Below, in pieces: positions 1 through 14,390 of a DNA stretch of 64,000 bases. The stretch's first letter is position 1, and every line of letters starts with the position of its first letter. The stretch spans positions 553,957-617,956 of the forward strand of contig NW_002476571.1 in assembly GCF_000189635.1 (NCBI RefSeq). The letters run 5' to 3'. This stretch comes from Tetrahymena thermophila SB210 (lineage: Eukaryota; Ciliophora; Oligohymenophorea; Hymenostomatida; Tetrahymenidae). The notes under the pieces were generated by a model. The model saw only the letters and a list, made by a program, of their open reading frames with translations, made no database searches and was not told where the DNA came from. A program made the translations under genes and the position numbers.

Positions 1-3000
1 TTAGTGAACTAGGCTAAAGGAAGAAAGATTTAATTGAAAGGGTAACAAACTTACTGGGTGATATCGGAGGAGAATCTCATCTAATTGTTCTTAGTGAAAA
101 AGGGTTTTAAGGAAATGTTGAGAGATAGCTTTTAAGTGAGTTTGAAAATTTGCAAATTTCAAAGAAGGGTGTTTCTCTTATTAGTTGGGATTATGAAGCT
201 AAAGTTCTATTCCCTCTTCCACTACTAGCAAAGAAAATAGATATAAATTTAACTAAGCTTCTCCCTCGTATGGTAGAACTCACTCTTAATCCTGATGACA
301 AAATTAAGGTATACGCATGCGAAGCTATTCATGCAATTACTATTTACATGATTGGAACTTAAGCATCATCAATTTGTATTTAAAATTATTTAACATTTTA
401 GCTTTATTAAAAATATTTTTAATATATTTAGAAGGAGGATAAAAGAAGAGAGGAAGAGATATGGAAAATCTAATTAAGTCAAAAGAGGAATTCTCAAAAA
501 TATATTCTAAATTATTTCCTACAATTTTTTCTATTGGAAGTAATTCAAGCCACCCAAGTTGCTAGTAATTATAAAATAATTAATTTATAATTTTAATTTT
601 ATTTAAATAATTTAAACAGGTTAATGAACTAGTTAATACTCTAAATTTCACGTTGGTTTGCTAACAGCAAATAACTAGAGTCACCAGAAGTTGCAGAACT
701 ATTAGACAACATTATGAATTTCATCTCTTCAAAAGATAATAATAACTTGAGAGAACTTGCAGCAAATTGCTTGGGTTAATTCATAAAATGGACTCTGAAG
801 CAAAATACAGAATAAGAAATTAAGGTAAACCACAGCAATATTAAGTCAGCTTTAAGGAGAATTATTTCTTTTTCAGGTATTTTATTTAAACTTGTTAGAT
901 TTAATTATTTTAAATTATTTTTTTTATATTTATTATATTTTGAATAAATGCTTATTTTTTTATTTTATTCCCCTTTTATTTATTTTAAATGTTATAAATT
1001 ATTTTAACTAATTAAAGTTTTTTAAGAAAAATTTATAAATAATAATTTTATTCCAGATATAATCATTATGAGTGCTAACATTATTGGAATTTTTTGATAA
1101 AATAAAAATGATTCAAACAAAAATTAAGCCGAAATAAATTTTGTATTTTATTTTATTAAACTACCTCAACGAAGCTTTAGTACTGAAAATAATACATTCA
1201 AAAACAACAAATTGTTTTGATTTTTTGAATATATTATTTAAATTTTTACTTTTTAATTTTAATAAGGATAACCTGACCTTTCTAAGAGATTTGGTGCTTT
1301 GCTTGCTCTAAAAGAAGTTGTTAATAATATTAAAAATGAGTCATTTTTAGTTGATAAATTTATAATGGAGACAATACAAACTTCTATGAGAATTGTATAA
1401 AAGACGGGTGTAAGTAATGAGGTTGAAGATAATTTCAACATCTTGATTAAGTTATAGACAAATATTATCTAAAAGAATTATAAAACTTTAAAGGCAAAGA
1501 ATGAAAACAGAAGTGGATAATTTAAACTGTTAGATTCTCTTCTTGACTGGTTATATAGCTATGGATTTTTTAACTCGTCATATTTAGTTAGGAAAAGTTC
1601 TTTTGAACTTTGGCAATCTATTCTTAACAGAGAAGATTCTGATATAAGCTGTAAAAAATTTTTAGCTAAAAGAAAATAAGGAGATAACTTGTTTGGAGAT
1701 TAAATTAAATAACTAAAATTAGCCATAAACTCATAATCCTACTTCAGAGAGATAAATGTTTTACTATCTCAGTTAGATGTAGTGTAAATAATAATTTTAA
1801 ATTTTTTATTAAATTAATTAACATAATTTTGATTTCAACGAAAAAAAATAAAATTATTTTAAATAGAACTTTTATCGTTAAAAATAACTTCTTCAGTGTA
1901 TAAGAAGAGTTACTTTAATTTGAGGATATTATAGATTCCTTTTGCACTAACATAGAAAATTTCTTTAACTCTTTATTTAAGATATAAGAGTCGTATTTAA
2001 AGTCTGATGGATTATTGATGGAAATTTTACTTGATGATGCAGTTGATATTGACATTTAAGAAAATTAATACTAAGCAGTTATTAATTTGTTTATTAAGAT
2101 ATGTGAATTTATGTCTCTACTATCTAACGACATACTAAATTTTACTACCTTTTTGGATGTACTTTTAAATATCACCCTTGAAAATAAATACTCAATATTT
2201 TTATAGATGCTCCTCAAACCTAAGTATTTAATTTATTGTATTAATAATCGTTTTTATTTGATTTATTTTTGATATAAATTAGTCATTTAATAAGAGGTAT
2301 GAATATTGATATCTTTTTAACAAAGAGTGAGCTTTATTTCGAAAAAATAACTCCTGTTATCAAGGCACTATAGGAGATTACTCAAGAAGGAGTTGACTTC
2401 TTTTAAGATTATGTTTTAAAAGCCTTAGAAGATATTTTTAAAGGGAATAAACCATAAAAATTTGAAGAAATAATTTCAGATGAATAAAAGCTCAAAGAAA
2501 ATGAGCTAAAAATATTCCTTGAGGGTATAAAATTGATTTTCAAGCTATGCTCATAATCTAGCCGTTATACAATTAGATATATCGAAAAGGCTATCTCAGG
2601 AATTTTGAATGGGGTTAAGTCTTCAGAAGAAAATATTTTAAATAAGCAAGATTCTTTATTTAGAGGTAATTTCATTATTCAATATTTTTATAAATAAAAA
2701 ATCAAATATTATAAAACAGAAAGCAGGACTCAACAAATATTTTAATTCGCCCTTGATATAAGTAGTGAATCTACAAATGAATTTATATTGCAAATAATTA
2801 GCTAATAAAGTTAATTCTTCCAGAAGTATGAGAATTAGCTGCTTACATATGTTAAAAGTAAGTGGAATCTTATAGGATAAAAATACTTGATGCTTGCTAA
2901 AGATAATATCTCCTTATTAAAGCTGACGATTCCTCTTTTATAGAGCATTATTTAATCTTTTAATAGAAAAGAAAAGGAAGAAAGCTTGCTTATTCTCATA

Positions 3001-6000
3001 TAAAATTTACCAGTTATTAATATAGAAAGAAAAGAAGATACCTTCTTGGAAATTGAATTGAAATTAAACTGGCTAATTATGTCTTCAATTGAAGGTCTGG
3101 TAATTGAAAAAAATTATTCAGATTATGTTGAAAAATTAATTGAGGTTTCTCTTAAAGTTGAAAAAAGTTTATTCATTCATGAGTAAGGATTCAACTTGCT
3201 TGGGTTTTACTTGAAATGCATAAACAATGCAGACTTCTTTGTAAAAAGGGGTCTTAGAGACAAAGTAAATTCAGTTCGTTCAAAATATTTCCCTATGAAA
3301 GTGAAAGAATTAAAAAGAGATTCAAAGCAAGAAATAGACTTTAAATCTATTTTAGGATGTATGATTAACATGATCAAATTAGCAGGATAGATTGAGTTGC
3401 TTGAAATACTTTTCCCTGTTATTCGTGAAAGCTTAGAAGAACCTTATCATACAAAAATAATAACATTCATTCAATAGTTTATTAAAGAAAATTTCATGAC
3501 CCAAACCGTTAATAAACAACTCTATTTTATGGAATGGGCATTAGATCAATACAAAGATAAAGTAATTAAAATACTTATTTCAAATCATTTTAACTATTTT
3601 CAATATTCATTTATTTAGGATTTGGACAGAAGTTTGTTAGAGTGCATCAGATATGAAATCATTTAAAAGGTATTACTCCACCTTATTGAAAACGCTAAAG
3701 AAGAAGCTAATGTCAAATTTATGGTAAAAAACTCACCCTATCTAGAGAAATTATTTTACAATACAGATTTTATGGTAAATTTTTATTTTATTTTTTAATT
3801 TTTTGTATTTTTCTTTCTTTAATTGAAATAAAATTTTAAAGTAGATCTTTGATTTGATTACCTAAAAATATTTTTAGATAAGTTTAATATGTAAAATTTA
3901 ATTTAATTTACTTTGAGTTTAACAGAGTTGCTAAAGCATTTTAGGAAAAACATTTAATTTTTCTTATTGATAAAAATCAATTTTTTTATCTTTTATTCAG
4001 GTTTAACAAAAATAATATTTAAAATAAATCTTAAATATTTTAGAAATAAGAAAATATGAAAGAAGTTTTGAGATGGGTGCAGGAACTTATTTAAGTCTTC
4101 AACATATTCGAAAGTTTGTATAAGGCTTTAAGCTTAGATAAAATAAAGGATGATGTGCATAAGAAATTATATCCAGATACTACATAAGGCAATGAGCTGA
4201 CTAAGAGTTTAATAAAAATAGCATTTGAGTACAGAAAGAAAGGATTTGAGAGAGCAGATGATATAAAGAATAATGTTTAAAATAATCCTGATCTTATAGG
4301 TATTGATAGTCACTCAATACTTAGATTATTCTCTTGTGCTGTTTATAATTGCTTATCTTAAATTATCACAAAAACTTAAAATAAAGAAAATATCTTGAAT
4401 TAATTCTTATTTTAATAAAAGAACGATCATCTTTGGGATCTTTTAATTGATGGTACTTAAAAAGAATTTAATTTTGAAATAGAAACTAATTTTGAAGAAA
4501 GATCGTATGCTCGTACCAGAAATATTTTTTCAAGGATTCCAAAATTCGATACAAAAGAAATTCTTTGCAAAAAATATTTAAATGAGACAGTTCTTTGCAC
4601 TTTTAACAAAACTTCTGCTTCATAAGCATTTTTACCCTCTTTTGCAAATGAGTTGATTAGCAAAAACAGTGAACACGATATATATGAAGACGAAGAAGAT
4701 GAAAGTGAAAATATTATATAAGAAACAAAAAAATATATGCAGTAACAATAAAATTTATTTTTTGGAGATTAAACTGGAGAAAATTTAGAAATGGACTTAA
4801 TCAATAGAGTAAATTTCTTAAAATATACAATAACTATAAAAATATATTTTAAAAAAGCATCCTTGTATGCCTACAGTTCTCACAAATATTGATAAAATGG
4901 TTTAATAGTTCCCTCTTACTGAAGCTATGCCCTAATGGATGACTAATTTATTAGAAGAAGTCAAGAAAGATAGTTGCAGCTTAGGTCAAAAAATATTTAT
5001 AATTAAAATTGTTTTGAACAAGCCATTGTTGTTTGAGAAATACTCATAACAGTGGTTTGATGTGTTAGTTGATTATGCAAAATTAAATGATAATGGTTCA
5101 AAGTTCTTCCATTACTTTTTAAGAGATGTCACTACAACATTAATAGATTGGTGTTCTAAAAAACCTAATTTAGTAACCAGGAGAATAGCTTCAGATAAAA
5201 AGTAAAATCTATGCTAGGTTATAAACAAAATATGCAGAGTAAATTATTTAATTTTAGAAATATTATAAATAATTATGATTTTAATGACTTAAATTATAGG
5301 TTTTAGCTCACAAAGAAAAAGAAATCTTTAAATAAAATATTCAAATTTTAAAGAATTTATTGGATTTATGGAAAGAGTGCATTTATGTTGATGAAAATTA
5401 GTTAACAAAGATGTTATTGCTTGAAGATAAAGAAGACAAAGAAAAATCATAGTTATGGAACCTAAATTCTATTTTAATTTTAGATGCTTGTATTTAATTA
5501 AGAATTCCTATACTTTCTAACTATGAAGCATTCTCAAGAGCACAAACTGTAGAAGAGAAATTTGCTTTCTTCTTAAATATATCTGAAAAAGATAGACTCA
5601 AGAGACTATTATTATTTTAATAACACTCTAAAAGGCAATACTGTAAAGCTGCATCTGCTGGTAATAAAGTTTTCTTTTTAATATATCTAAAATGATTCTT
5701 TACTAAAGTTTACATTTAATTATCTATTTATTTATTAATTTAGTTTGTGGAGGCCTTTTGTCTATGATGCATGAGTACGGTGGTTAATTTGAAGGAAAGA
5801 GGAAAATTTATGAGCAGGAAATAGTGAATAATTCTGTAAATATTATAAACAAGACTGATAAAACTAGCAAAGAAAGATTCCCCATTATCGTTGCCTGCAT
5901 CACTTAATACTACCCAGACTTTTTGAATAATATAAAAATTATTACCTATTGCCAAGACTATATCCATTAAAAAAGTAAAATGGACCGTGCTTACATTCTA

Positions 6001-9000
6001 CAATCAATTCTAATTTTCTTGAAAAAGAAATTAGACAAAAGAGAAAATGTAAATTAATTAATTATTAATTAATGTGTATTTAAATTTTATTAATTAAATT
6101 TTAGATGAAAGAAGATATCCACAAAATTTGTACTTCTTTTAGAGGAGTTGTTTAGAATGTTGCAGAAGATGAAAACGTTGAAAACTAAGAAAAATTTTTA
6201 AGTCTTTTTGTATTTTTGAGCAGTCCTCAAATATTGAACTCATTCGATGATGCAATACAATTAATGAGAATCAGTATTTCCATTTTAAAACAGAAATATG
6301 AAAGGCACTATCAAGAAAAATTTGCTACAGCATATTACACAATAGTTTACAATTTATATGATTACCTCATCAACCAAGAAAGTGATTTAAAAGATAAAAA
6401 TCAGATAAATGAGAGTGAAGAAATGAATTAATTCAAATCTTAAGTTAAGTCATGTATCCTATGTGGTTTGACTAGTCAACATAATACAATCAGGTTTAAT
6501 TCTTCAATTTTTTAATATAAAATTTAAATAAACATAAAAAATAGAGAAAATACTTTCAAGTTCTTAGACAGGGAAACAAATGACTCAAAAACGCCTTATG
6601 AAAGGCTTTTATACTTGATTTAGGAAATCTACTAGCCTGAATAAGAAAGGCTATGGTTATTGAGTGCTGTCCCACTTATTATGTGTCTATCAAAGAGGAC
6701 TTCAGACTATGACAAAAATCTTTTTGATGAGTAACTTAGTAAGTTAGCATAGTTCTATGATTGGGATTTCAGAGATTCTCATAACATGAGACTTTACAAT
6801 TCAAGTCAGCCATTGACTCCTCTTTACACCCTCTCTCAAGTTAATTATAAAGACTCATAAGGATTTGCAATACCAGCTCCTCGTCGTATGTACAATATCA
6901 CAGGAGTTAGTTAGATGCCTATATGTAAAATCATTATTATTTTTCTTTAAAAATATTAAAATTTAATTTAAAAAAAAATAAAACAAAAATTAATTACTTA
7001 ATTAAAAATTTTAATAGATTTTTTTATAAATTTATTATAAAAATATCACATTAAATATTCATTTTTAATAATATTATTTTAATTTACTTATAAAATTAAA
7101 AGAAGAAGGAGTTAGAGCGACTGTTTATAGTTAATCCTAAGATAACAGTTAAGGTGAAATGGTTATTCCTTCCTAAGATCAAGCAAGCTAAATGAACCAA
7201 CTGGAAGAAAAGAGATAAATTTACCAAGATTAAATGAAAAGACTGGTCAATCCTTCTCAATAGATTTCTTCATCGTTTTCATCTTCAAACAGAAACCCTT
7301 ACACATTTAATTAAAGTTAGCTCTTTTTTGATAATAAAATGAGTAGCATCTCTGAAGAAAATGAAGATGATGAAAACGAAGAAGGAGAAGAAAAGAAAAT
7401 TGATTTATTTGGAACTGATATACAAAGAGAAAAGAAGAATAACAATCTCAGCAAGTTCTTTGCATCTCACTTATTCGATTTTAGCTAAGTCAATAAAAAC
7501 TCAACAAACAAAATTAGGTAATTTTAAACAAAGAAAACTAGTTTTACTTAAATGAATAAATAAAATATATTTAGATATCAGGACTCAAAAGAAGGAAAAA
7601 CATTAACTAATACTGTTGACATAAAGAAGAGATAGCAACAGTTATTTTTTGAAAATCAAAATAGAATGAGAAAACAATAATTACAGACAATCAGAAAATA
7701 TAAAATTGGTGAATTACCTGATATTGGTATCCTTTACAAGGTATTATTATAAAAATTTACATTTTATTTAATTCATTTTATATATTTTAACGTCTTATTT
7801 TTATTTAACATATGCCTTACTTACCCTTTAAAAAAGCTTAAATAATATACACAAATTTTAATTAAATACTTTATTTAAATTTAAAAAATTTTAACTATAA
7901 TTCAATTTAGGATATTATTGATCCTCTGATGGCTTTGAGTTTCATCGATGAAACCTTAGCTGGATAATTATTCTAATTACTATTACATTCTATGTTTATG
8001 AAAGAAGAGTCTGCTGATAGATAACAAAAGCTAAAAGATATTTTATCTAACATTTTAGCTAAGTCAATTGTTCATGATTTCAATTTCGTTTCAACTATTC
8101 ATAAAACTATGATTATGCTAACTAAAGAAGGTGAGTTGTTTGATAGTAATATAATTAAATAAAGTGGGTTGCTTAGTCATAGCTATTACACATCTATCCT
8201 GCTACTGGAAGAAAGTCTTTTCTCGTTATTCCATAGGATAGATTAAAATGAATAGGCTGGTGATAAAGATGTTCTGAAGAAAAGAAAAGAAATTCTTAAA
8301 AATAACTAGAAGAAAGCTTCCAGGGCTAGAGGAAGAAAGGAAATGCAAATAGGTGAAGATGATTATGAAAAAGATTTAGATGAAAATGAAGAAGATCTTG
8401 AAGAAGAAAGACTCTTATATGAATCTAGAAAAAAATAATCTGAGAAGAAAAGATTAGAAGTGAATTATTGGATGGATTTAATTGACATCTATTCTCATCT
8501 AAATGAAAAAGATCAAATCAAAGGCATTCTTAAAAAAACAGTTTCACACGAGGGATAAAAAGATATGATTGTTGCACTCGATTTGAAGTTCTCAGGCTAA
8601 ATATAAAATTCTTTAAAAATATTGAAAGAAATTAGCTCTAAAAATAAAGAAAGTGAAAGATAAAATTAATTTAGAATGGCAATAGAAGATAATTTGAATA
8701 ATTAGGTTAGTTTAGATGATAGAATTCAAGAGTATATTTAAAGTGAATATCAAGACACACTTGCATTAATGGGTAAATAATTTTTTTTTAATTAAAATTA
8801 AAAATAATTTGTTATTAGGAAAATGGGATGATCTTGCAAATGAACTAATTGAAATCAATAAAGATGTAAAAATTTATCTTTGCAATTTATAAATTATTTT
8901 TTTGAAAATTAATAAATTTTTATATTAAAATTATCAATTTCTAAAACAAAATTCTTAAATTTAATATTAAAATTAATGATTTTATTTCTGAATATTTTTA

Positions 9001-12000
9001 ATTTGATGAATATAAAATTTTTATTTATTCTACATATTTTTTGTAATTGTTTTAGGTTCTTGAATAACCAGAAAAAATAGGAGTAGAGAAAATGAAAATA
9101 CTTATGCTTTCTCTTATGTAATCTGACTCAGCTGACACAAGTAGGTGGGAAGAGTTGAAAGATTATGTAAAGCTTTGGATGAATACAGAATATGGTAAAA
9201 GCGTTTTAGAAGGTCCTCTTAGCTATGAAATGGCTCTAATAACAATTTTAGATGGTGATATTGATAGGACGAGATATTATCATAAATTGAGTTAAAATCA
9301 ATTCCTGAGGGTTTGGAGTAACTTTGGTAGCTTTGCTACAGCATCTAAGCATGAATATCTCTCTAATATTTATAAGAACTACGAACTTAAGGAATATCTC
9401 CATCTTGATGGCAAAATAGAAGCAACTTATGAAGACTTTAATAGCTTATTCAAAAACTGGTAGAATAGAAAAGTAAATATTTTTTTGTTTAAAGAGAAAT
9501 ATAATTAATTCTCACTTATAATCATTAAATTAGTTAGCTTAAATTTTCTTTTACTTAACTTTAAATAAAAATATTTTTAAAATCAATCTATTTATTTTAC
9601 TTTTTGATGTTGCTTATAACAAATAGCCTTCTAACACATACGATAATTAAATTTGCTGGGACTAGATACTAAATAGCAGAGAGATATTTGCTTTAGCTCT
9701 CTACTAAAAGTATAATTTGGAAGATTAGTTTGTAAATAAAATAAGGTCTAATTGGTATATTCAAAATGTCAAAGGTATGCTTAAGAAAGGAATACACGGA
9801 GCTGCTGATAGAAAAATGAAAAAAGCAGCTGGCTATAGAAAAGTTATGAATGGGTTACCTGAATTTAATTGGGACTACTACAAAATCACTTCAAAATTGA
9901 AACTTAAATAATTGGAAGTAGATTTAAAAAATGATTAAATCCCTGAGAACCCCTTTGAGAAATTCAGCAAACTGATAAAAATTTTCGAGTAAGAGAAGGA
10001 GAAGTATATTCATTAACTAGACTAATCTCAAATAGTTAAATTCGAACAGCTTAATATTTAAGTGAACGAAAAATTCATTGATGTTTATTAAGATTATACC
10101 CTCACTCAAATAGTATTAAAATTTTTCATTTATAAGTTTAGTTTTTTATGTTAAATATTAAATTTAATAGGTTGAAGACATTTTCTTAGAAAAATATGCA
10201 GATGTGATTAATAATATTTACTGGGGATATAATAAACTATTTTAGAATGATATAATGAAAAAAGATATAGACTTATCTAGCTAGAGCTAATCGCTTAGTT
10301 AACCTTTTGAAAATACTTTTTCTTTTAAAGGACCAGCTTCTCTTCCATAGATGGCTGGAAATAATAATTTCAACAGCAGTGAATAAATTTTTGAAGAGAT
10401 CATTCCAATGAGGTTAAAGAGTTACAAAAGATTTGCTAATTTTTGTGAATAACTTTTAAGAATCATTGAGTCTGAGAGCAGAGATCACTTAAAAAAGACT
10501 TTGAAAGTTTAATATTAGGTAAATAAGTTAAATTACTTTAATGTTTTTTTAATTTTGACTAAATAAATAAATAGCTAACTGTTGAGACTGTTGGCAGTTC
10601 TTTCTTGGAATACACTCTCAAGTGCTTTTCTTTAATGGGAGGAATTAACTAATTTGAACAAAAGTCAAATAAAATGTAAATGGAAGTAGAAACAGGAGAA
10701 AAAATATAAGAAAATCCTGAAAAGAGCTAAAATCAGTCAATTGAATTTGATTAGAATATGTCAAATTTAGTGCTAAAAATGTTAAGAATTATTTAACAAA
10801 TCCCGAATATGACAGGCTAAAAGTTTAAGGAGGCCATAGAATTACAAATTATTCCTTCATGGATATTTATTAGCTTCTTGCCTTAAATGATGCACATTTT
10901 AAAGAAATAGAATTTAGTTGAATTTTTCGAACCTTTGATTAAAAAGCTTGCCAAAAACTATCCTGAGGCATTAATTTACTAGTTTAATACTATATTTAGC
11001 AACTAAACAACGTGCGAAACGGCTTTATCTTAAGAAATATATGAAGCATTACACAAGGAAATGCCTCATTATTATAATTTTATGTACCATTTGAATCAAA
11101 TAACTCACCCTGAGCATCGTTTGATTTACTACCTTGAATACCTAAAGAGCTAATTTTTATCATTTTAGAAAATTCACAACACCTATAGCTCCTAAAAAGA
11201 TTATGTTAAACTTAACAAGGCTGTTGAAGAATATCAGAAAATTATTGATAGAATTTTAAAAGAAACAGAAGAGGATTTGTTCTAACATAATATTAATGCA
11301 GATCATATGGGAAGTTATAACATCAAATTTTCAAAGGATCATATTAGCGAATTCAAAAAGCTTGTTAAGAAATTTACCGACATAACAAAGGGAGATGACT
11401 AAGATAAAAAAGAAGCCTATGATTTCATCAAAAAATTCAGAGATAAAGTCAACACAAAAGATCTCAAATCAGGCTATGACAAACTTTCTAATTTTTCAAG
11501 TTTCCTATAAAACTTCTAAGGTAATCCAGACAATTAGAATATTTCATTAAATAAAATATAACATAATTTGAAAAATTTATTTCTTTTCATATTTTTATTT
11601 TATTAACAAAAATTAATATATTAGCTGATCACATTATTGAAATTCCTGGGTAATACACTTCTGGAGCAGTTATTACTGAGCCATACAAAGAGTCACACAT
11701 TAAAATATAAAGTTTTGATTCATAAATTCTGACTCTCCAATCAATTCGTCGTCCCAAAAGACTCTGTATATATGGCTCTGATGAAAAATGCTATAAAGTA
11801 AGCTATACATATATTTACTTAAAATAAACATATTATTCATTTAAAAATTTTTTTTAAAATAAAGTTTTTAGTAAAGGGGATTGAAGATTTAAGACTAGAT
11901 CAGAGAATAGAGCAACTGTTTTAAGTTATGAATAATATTTTCGAATATGATCCTTAATGTCAGTCTAAAGAGCTGAACCTTTCAACTTTCAACATTATTC

Positions 12001-13199
12001 CGATGACGAACATCTTAGGTTTACTTGAATGGGTTGATAAGACAAGCGTTTTAAAGGAAATATTAAACAAAGAATTTTAAGAAAAAATGGGAAGCAAAGA
12101 AGACATTGCTTAAGACAATGAAGGGTTGAGAATGAGAAGAGAATGGCTTAAGCAACTAGACAGAAAAGGAGGTTTGGCTGAACAGCATATAAAACTATAA
12201 TTAGAACCATCAGGTAATATAGAATAAAAATAAGTAATAATTAAATGTTGTTAATATAATAAAAATTAGACAAAATCGAATAAGCATTCAATGAATAGGC
12301 TGATTTGATTCCAAGGGATGTGTTTAGGAATGCGCTTGAAAGACTAGCTTCTACTTGTGAAACCTATTTGTACTTAAAAGAAAGATTTATAAGAAATTAT
12401 GCTGTTGTTTGTGTTTCAGGATATATTCTTGGTATTGGTGATAGACATTTAGAAAATTTCTTAGTAAATTACTCTAACGGTGATATAGTTTCAATTGATT
12501 TTGGTTACAGTTTTGGTGCTGGTCTAGGACTTGCTGTCCCAGAGCTAATGCCATTTAGATTGACAAGGTGCTTTACAAATTTAATGAGTCCTATTGGAAT
12601 TAATGGAATCTTTAGATAATCAATGATCTCATCAATGATGGCTTTAAAAAAGAAAAGAAACATCTTACTTGAATTCTGTGAAGTATTCATAAACGATCCT
12701 TTGGTTGATTGGGTTAAGCTTACAAAAGACAAAAAAATGGGTAATTGAATGTCATCAAGATATATTTAAACATTTAATATTTATATTCAAAACAGGCACA
12801 ATTATGTTTAGTGAGAATATTGGGCATTTAGATTCCACCAAGACTTATAACGCAGAGCAGTCATAATCATAATAACAGTATGGATTAAGTACTATGGAGG
12901 CTAGTCAAATTGCTGATCTAATGATTCATATGTAAAGAATTGATATTGTAAAGCTAAAATTAATTGGAATGAATCCTTCTCATTTATTTACTGAAGAGTT
13001 ATCTTCAACAAGACATAAAACTGGAAACTACTTTTAGCATTTAAAGTCTGCTTTAAAGGGAAAACCAAAATCGATTAGAAATCAATATAACGAAAAACAA
13101 TTTTTAGAAGTACATGAACAAGTAGATTGTTTGATAGATTTGGCTGTTGACCCAAATATTATAGGAAGAGTTTGGATTGGATGGGCACCAATCATATGA
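1..13199 (+). CDS. PRKDC: DNA-dependent protein kinase catalytic subunit (DNA-PKcs), 5' partial, many introns
   Basis: A giant PI3K-related kinase acting with Ku in non-homologous end joining in the nucleus. The first exon (to about 375) already aligns with the human DNA-PKcs HEAT region (e.g. LLPRMVELTLN, KVYACEAIHAITIYMIG), so several hundred N-terminal residues lie outside the window. Helical repeat and FAT regions follow to about 11500. The kinase domain begins near 11640 (IEIPGQY, IRRPKRLCIYG). FLVKGIEDLR near 11863 carries the ATP-site lysine, GIGDRHLENF near 12431 is the catalytic loop, IDFGYSFG near 12494 holds the metal-binding DFG, and VPELMPFRLTR follows, a DNA-PKcs-type sequence. 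The gene ends in a FATC tail, LIDLAVDPNIIGRVWIGW, with TGA at 13197-13199. Many in-frame TAA/TAG codons must be Gln. Introns are AT-rich GT..AG, for example 376-431; I did not resolve all of them. The kinase looks active. Identity is very secure; exon borders are approximate. Confidence 0.93.
11640..13199 (+). other. Kinase and FATC domains of DNA-PKcs
   Basis: The most conserved block of the gene. Every PIKK catalytic element can be read: the VKG lysine, the D-R-H-x-x-N catalytic loop and DFG. The FATC box ends WIGWAPII, against WEGWEPWM in human DNA-PKcs. At least two introns interrupt the block (about 11795-11862 and 12225-12265). Confidence 0.9.
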
Positions 13200-13543
13200 G
13201 TGGCCAATCATTTATTTAATTTTTAATAGCATCTATTATTGTGATATCAATATATATTTTATGTTACATCATTCAATTTTATTTATAGAATTTTTAAAAT
13301 CCTAAGAAGTTTTTATGATTTTCTTAATTGATATTATAATTTTTGTTAATAGAATTGCTTTTAATATTTATATTTTATGAATTAATTTGTTGATTTTATA
13401 AATTATTATTTAAAATAGATTAAGATTTTAAATTTATTTTTAATAAGTATATTCGTTAATTTATTTTATAAAAATTATAGTAATTAAGAAAGAATGATAA
13501 AATCTAAATCAAATCAATTTAAATTTAAGTGAGATATTTGCAT

Positions 13544-13598
<55 letters not shown>

Positions 13599-13617
13599 TC
13601 TATCTATCTATCGATCG

Positions 13618-13682
<65 letters not shown>

Positions 13683-14390
13683 CCAAATTTCTAAAACACT
13701 TATTAATATATGAACTTTTTTGCAATATTTTCCATTTTTAATGATTATTAATTCAAAAATGAATTAATATTATATAGATATTTTTAATCTATAACTGCTC
13801 ACTTTGCTTAAGATATATTATATAAACATTGCATATTTTTCAAATCAATTCATATTAATTTTAATAATAAATATATCTGATTAAAGCTTATTGAATATGT
13901 TTTTTTTGTGAGGTAAAAGTACAATCTACAAAAAGATTTGTGTGCATCTAAAACTAATAACCTGATTGTGCGAAACTCTAACTACCCAATTTTTGTGCAT
14001 CGTAAAGTAAAAATGTTCCAAAACTTATCAAATACACCAAGTAAAATAATTTTATTAAATGTAATTGATAAAAATTTAAGAATATCAAGTTTCATTGATT
14101 CCTTCATTTATTATTTCTAGATCTTAAAAATTTAAGATAATTAAATTCTTTAAAAAAAGAGCATAGTATATATTTAATAAAAAAATTAACATAGATATAT
14201 ATTTGAATAATCAATTTATTAATTAATTAAGGTATTTTAAATTATCTTAAAAAAGAGTATAGTATATAATTAATAAAAAATTTAACATAAATATTGATTT
14301 CAATAATCAAATTATTTTAATAAATTTAGAATTAGATTATAGATTCTATAATTTAAATTTCTTTATTTATAACATAAAATATAAATTCTT
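13200..14390. other. Intergenic, between convergent 3' ends
   Basis: AT-rich spacer between the stop of DNA-PKcs and the stop of the minus-strand SecA-like gene, holding the tetranucleotide repeat at 13541-13682. Two imperfect direct repeats of about 100 bases (near 14140-14240 and 14245-14340, sharing aaaaaagagtatagtatata) lie just beyond the SecA-like stop. No gene seen; the apparent ORF at 13529 is microsatellite translation. Confidence 0.7.
13541..13682. repeat. Compound microsatellite (TTTA)n-(TATC)n
   Basis: About 15 ATTT-type units pass directly into about 20 ATCT units, with two GATC interruptions near 13611-13620. A change of register by point substitution in an expanding tetranucleotide tract is the simplest explanation. 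Confidence 0.95.

Noticed and set aside
12505-12732. Minus-strand open frame
   Set aside because: It is antisense to the DNA-PKcs kinase exon, whose plus-strand reading matches the family strongly.
13529-13741. Open frame of 70 codons rich in Ile-Tyr-Leu
   Set aside because: It is the translation of the TTTA/TATC microsatellite and has no coding character outside it.
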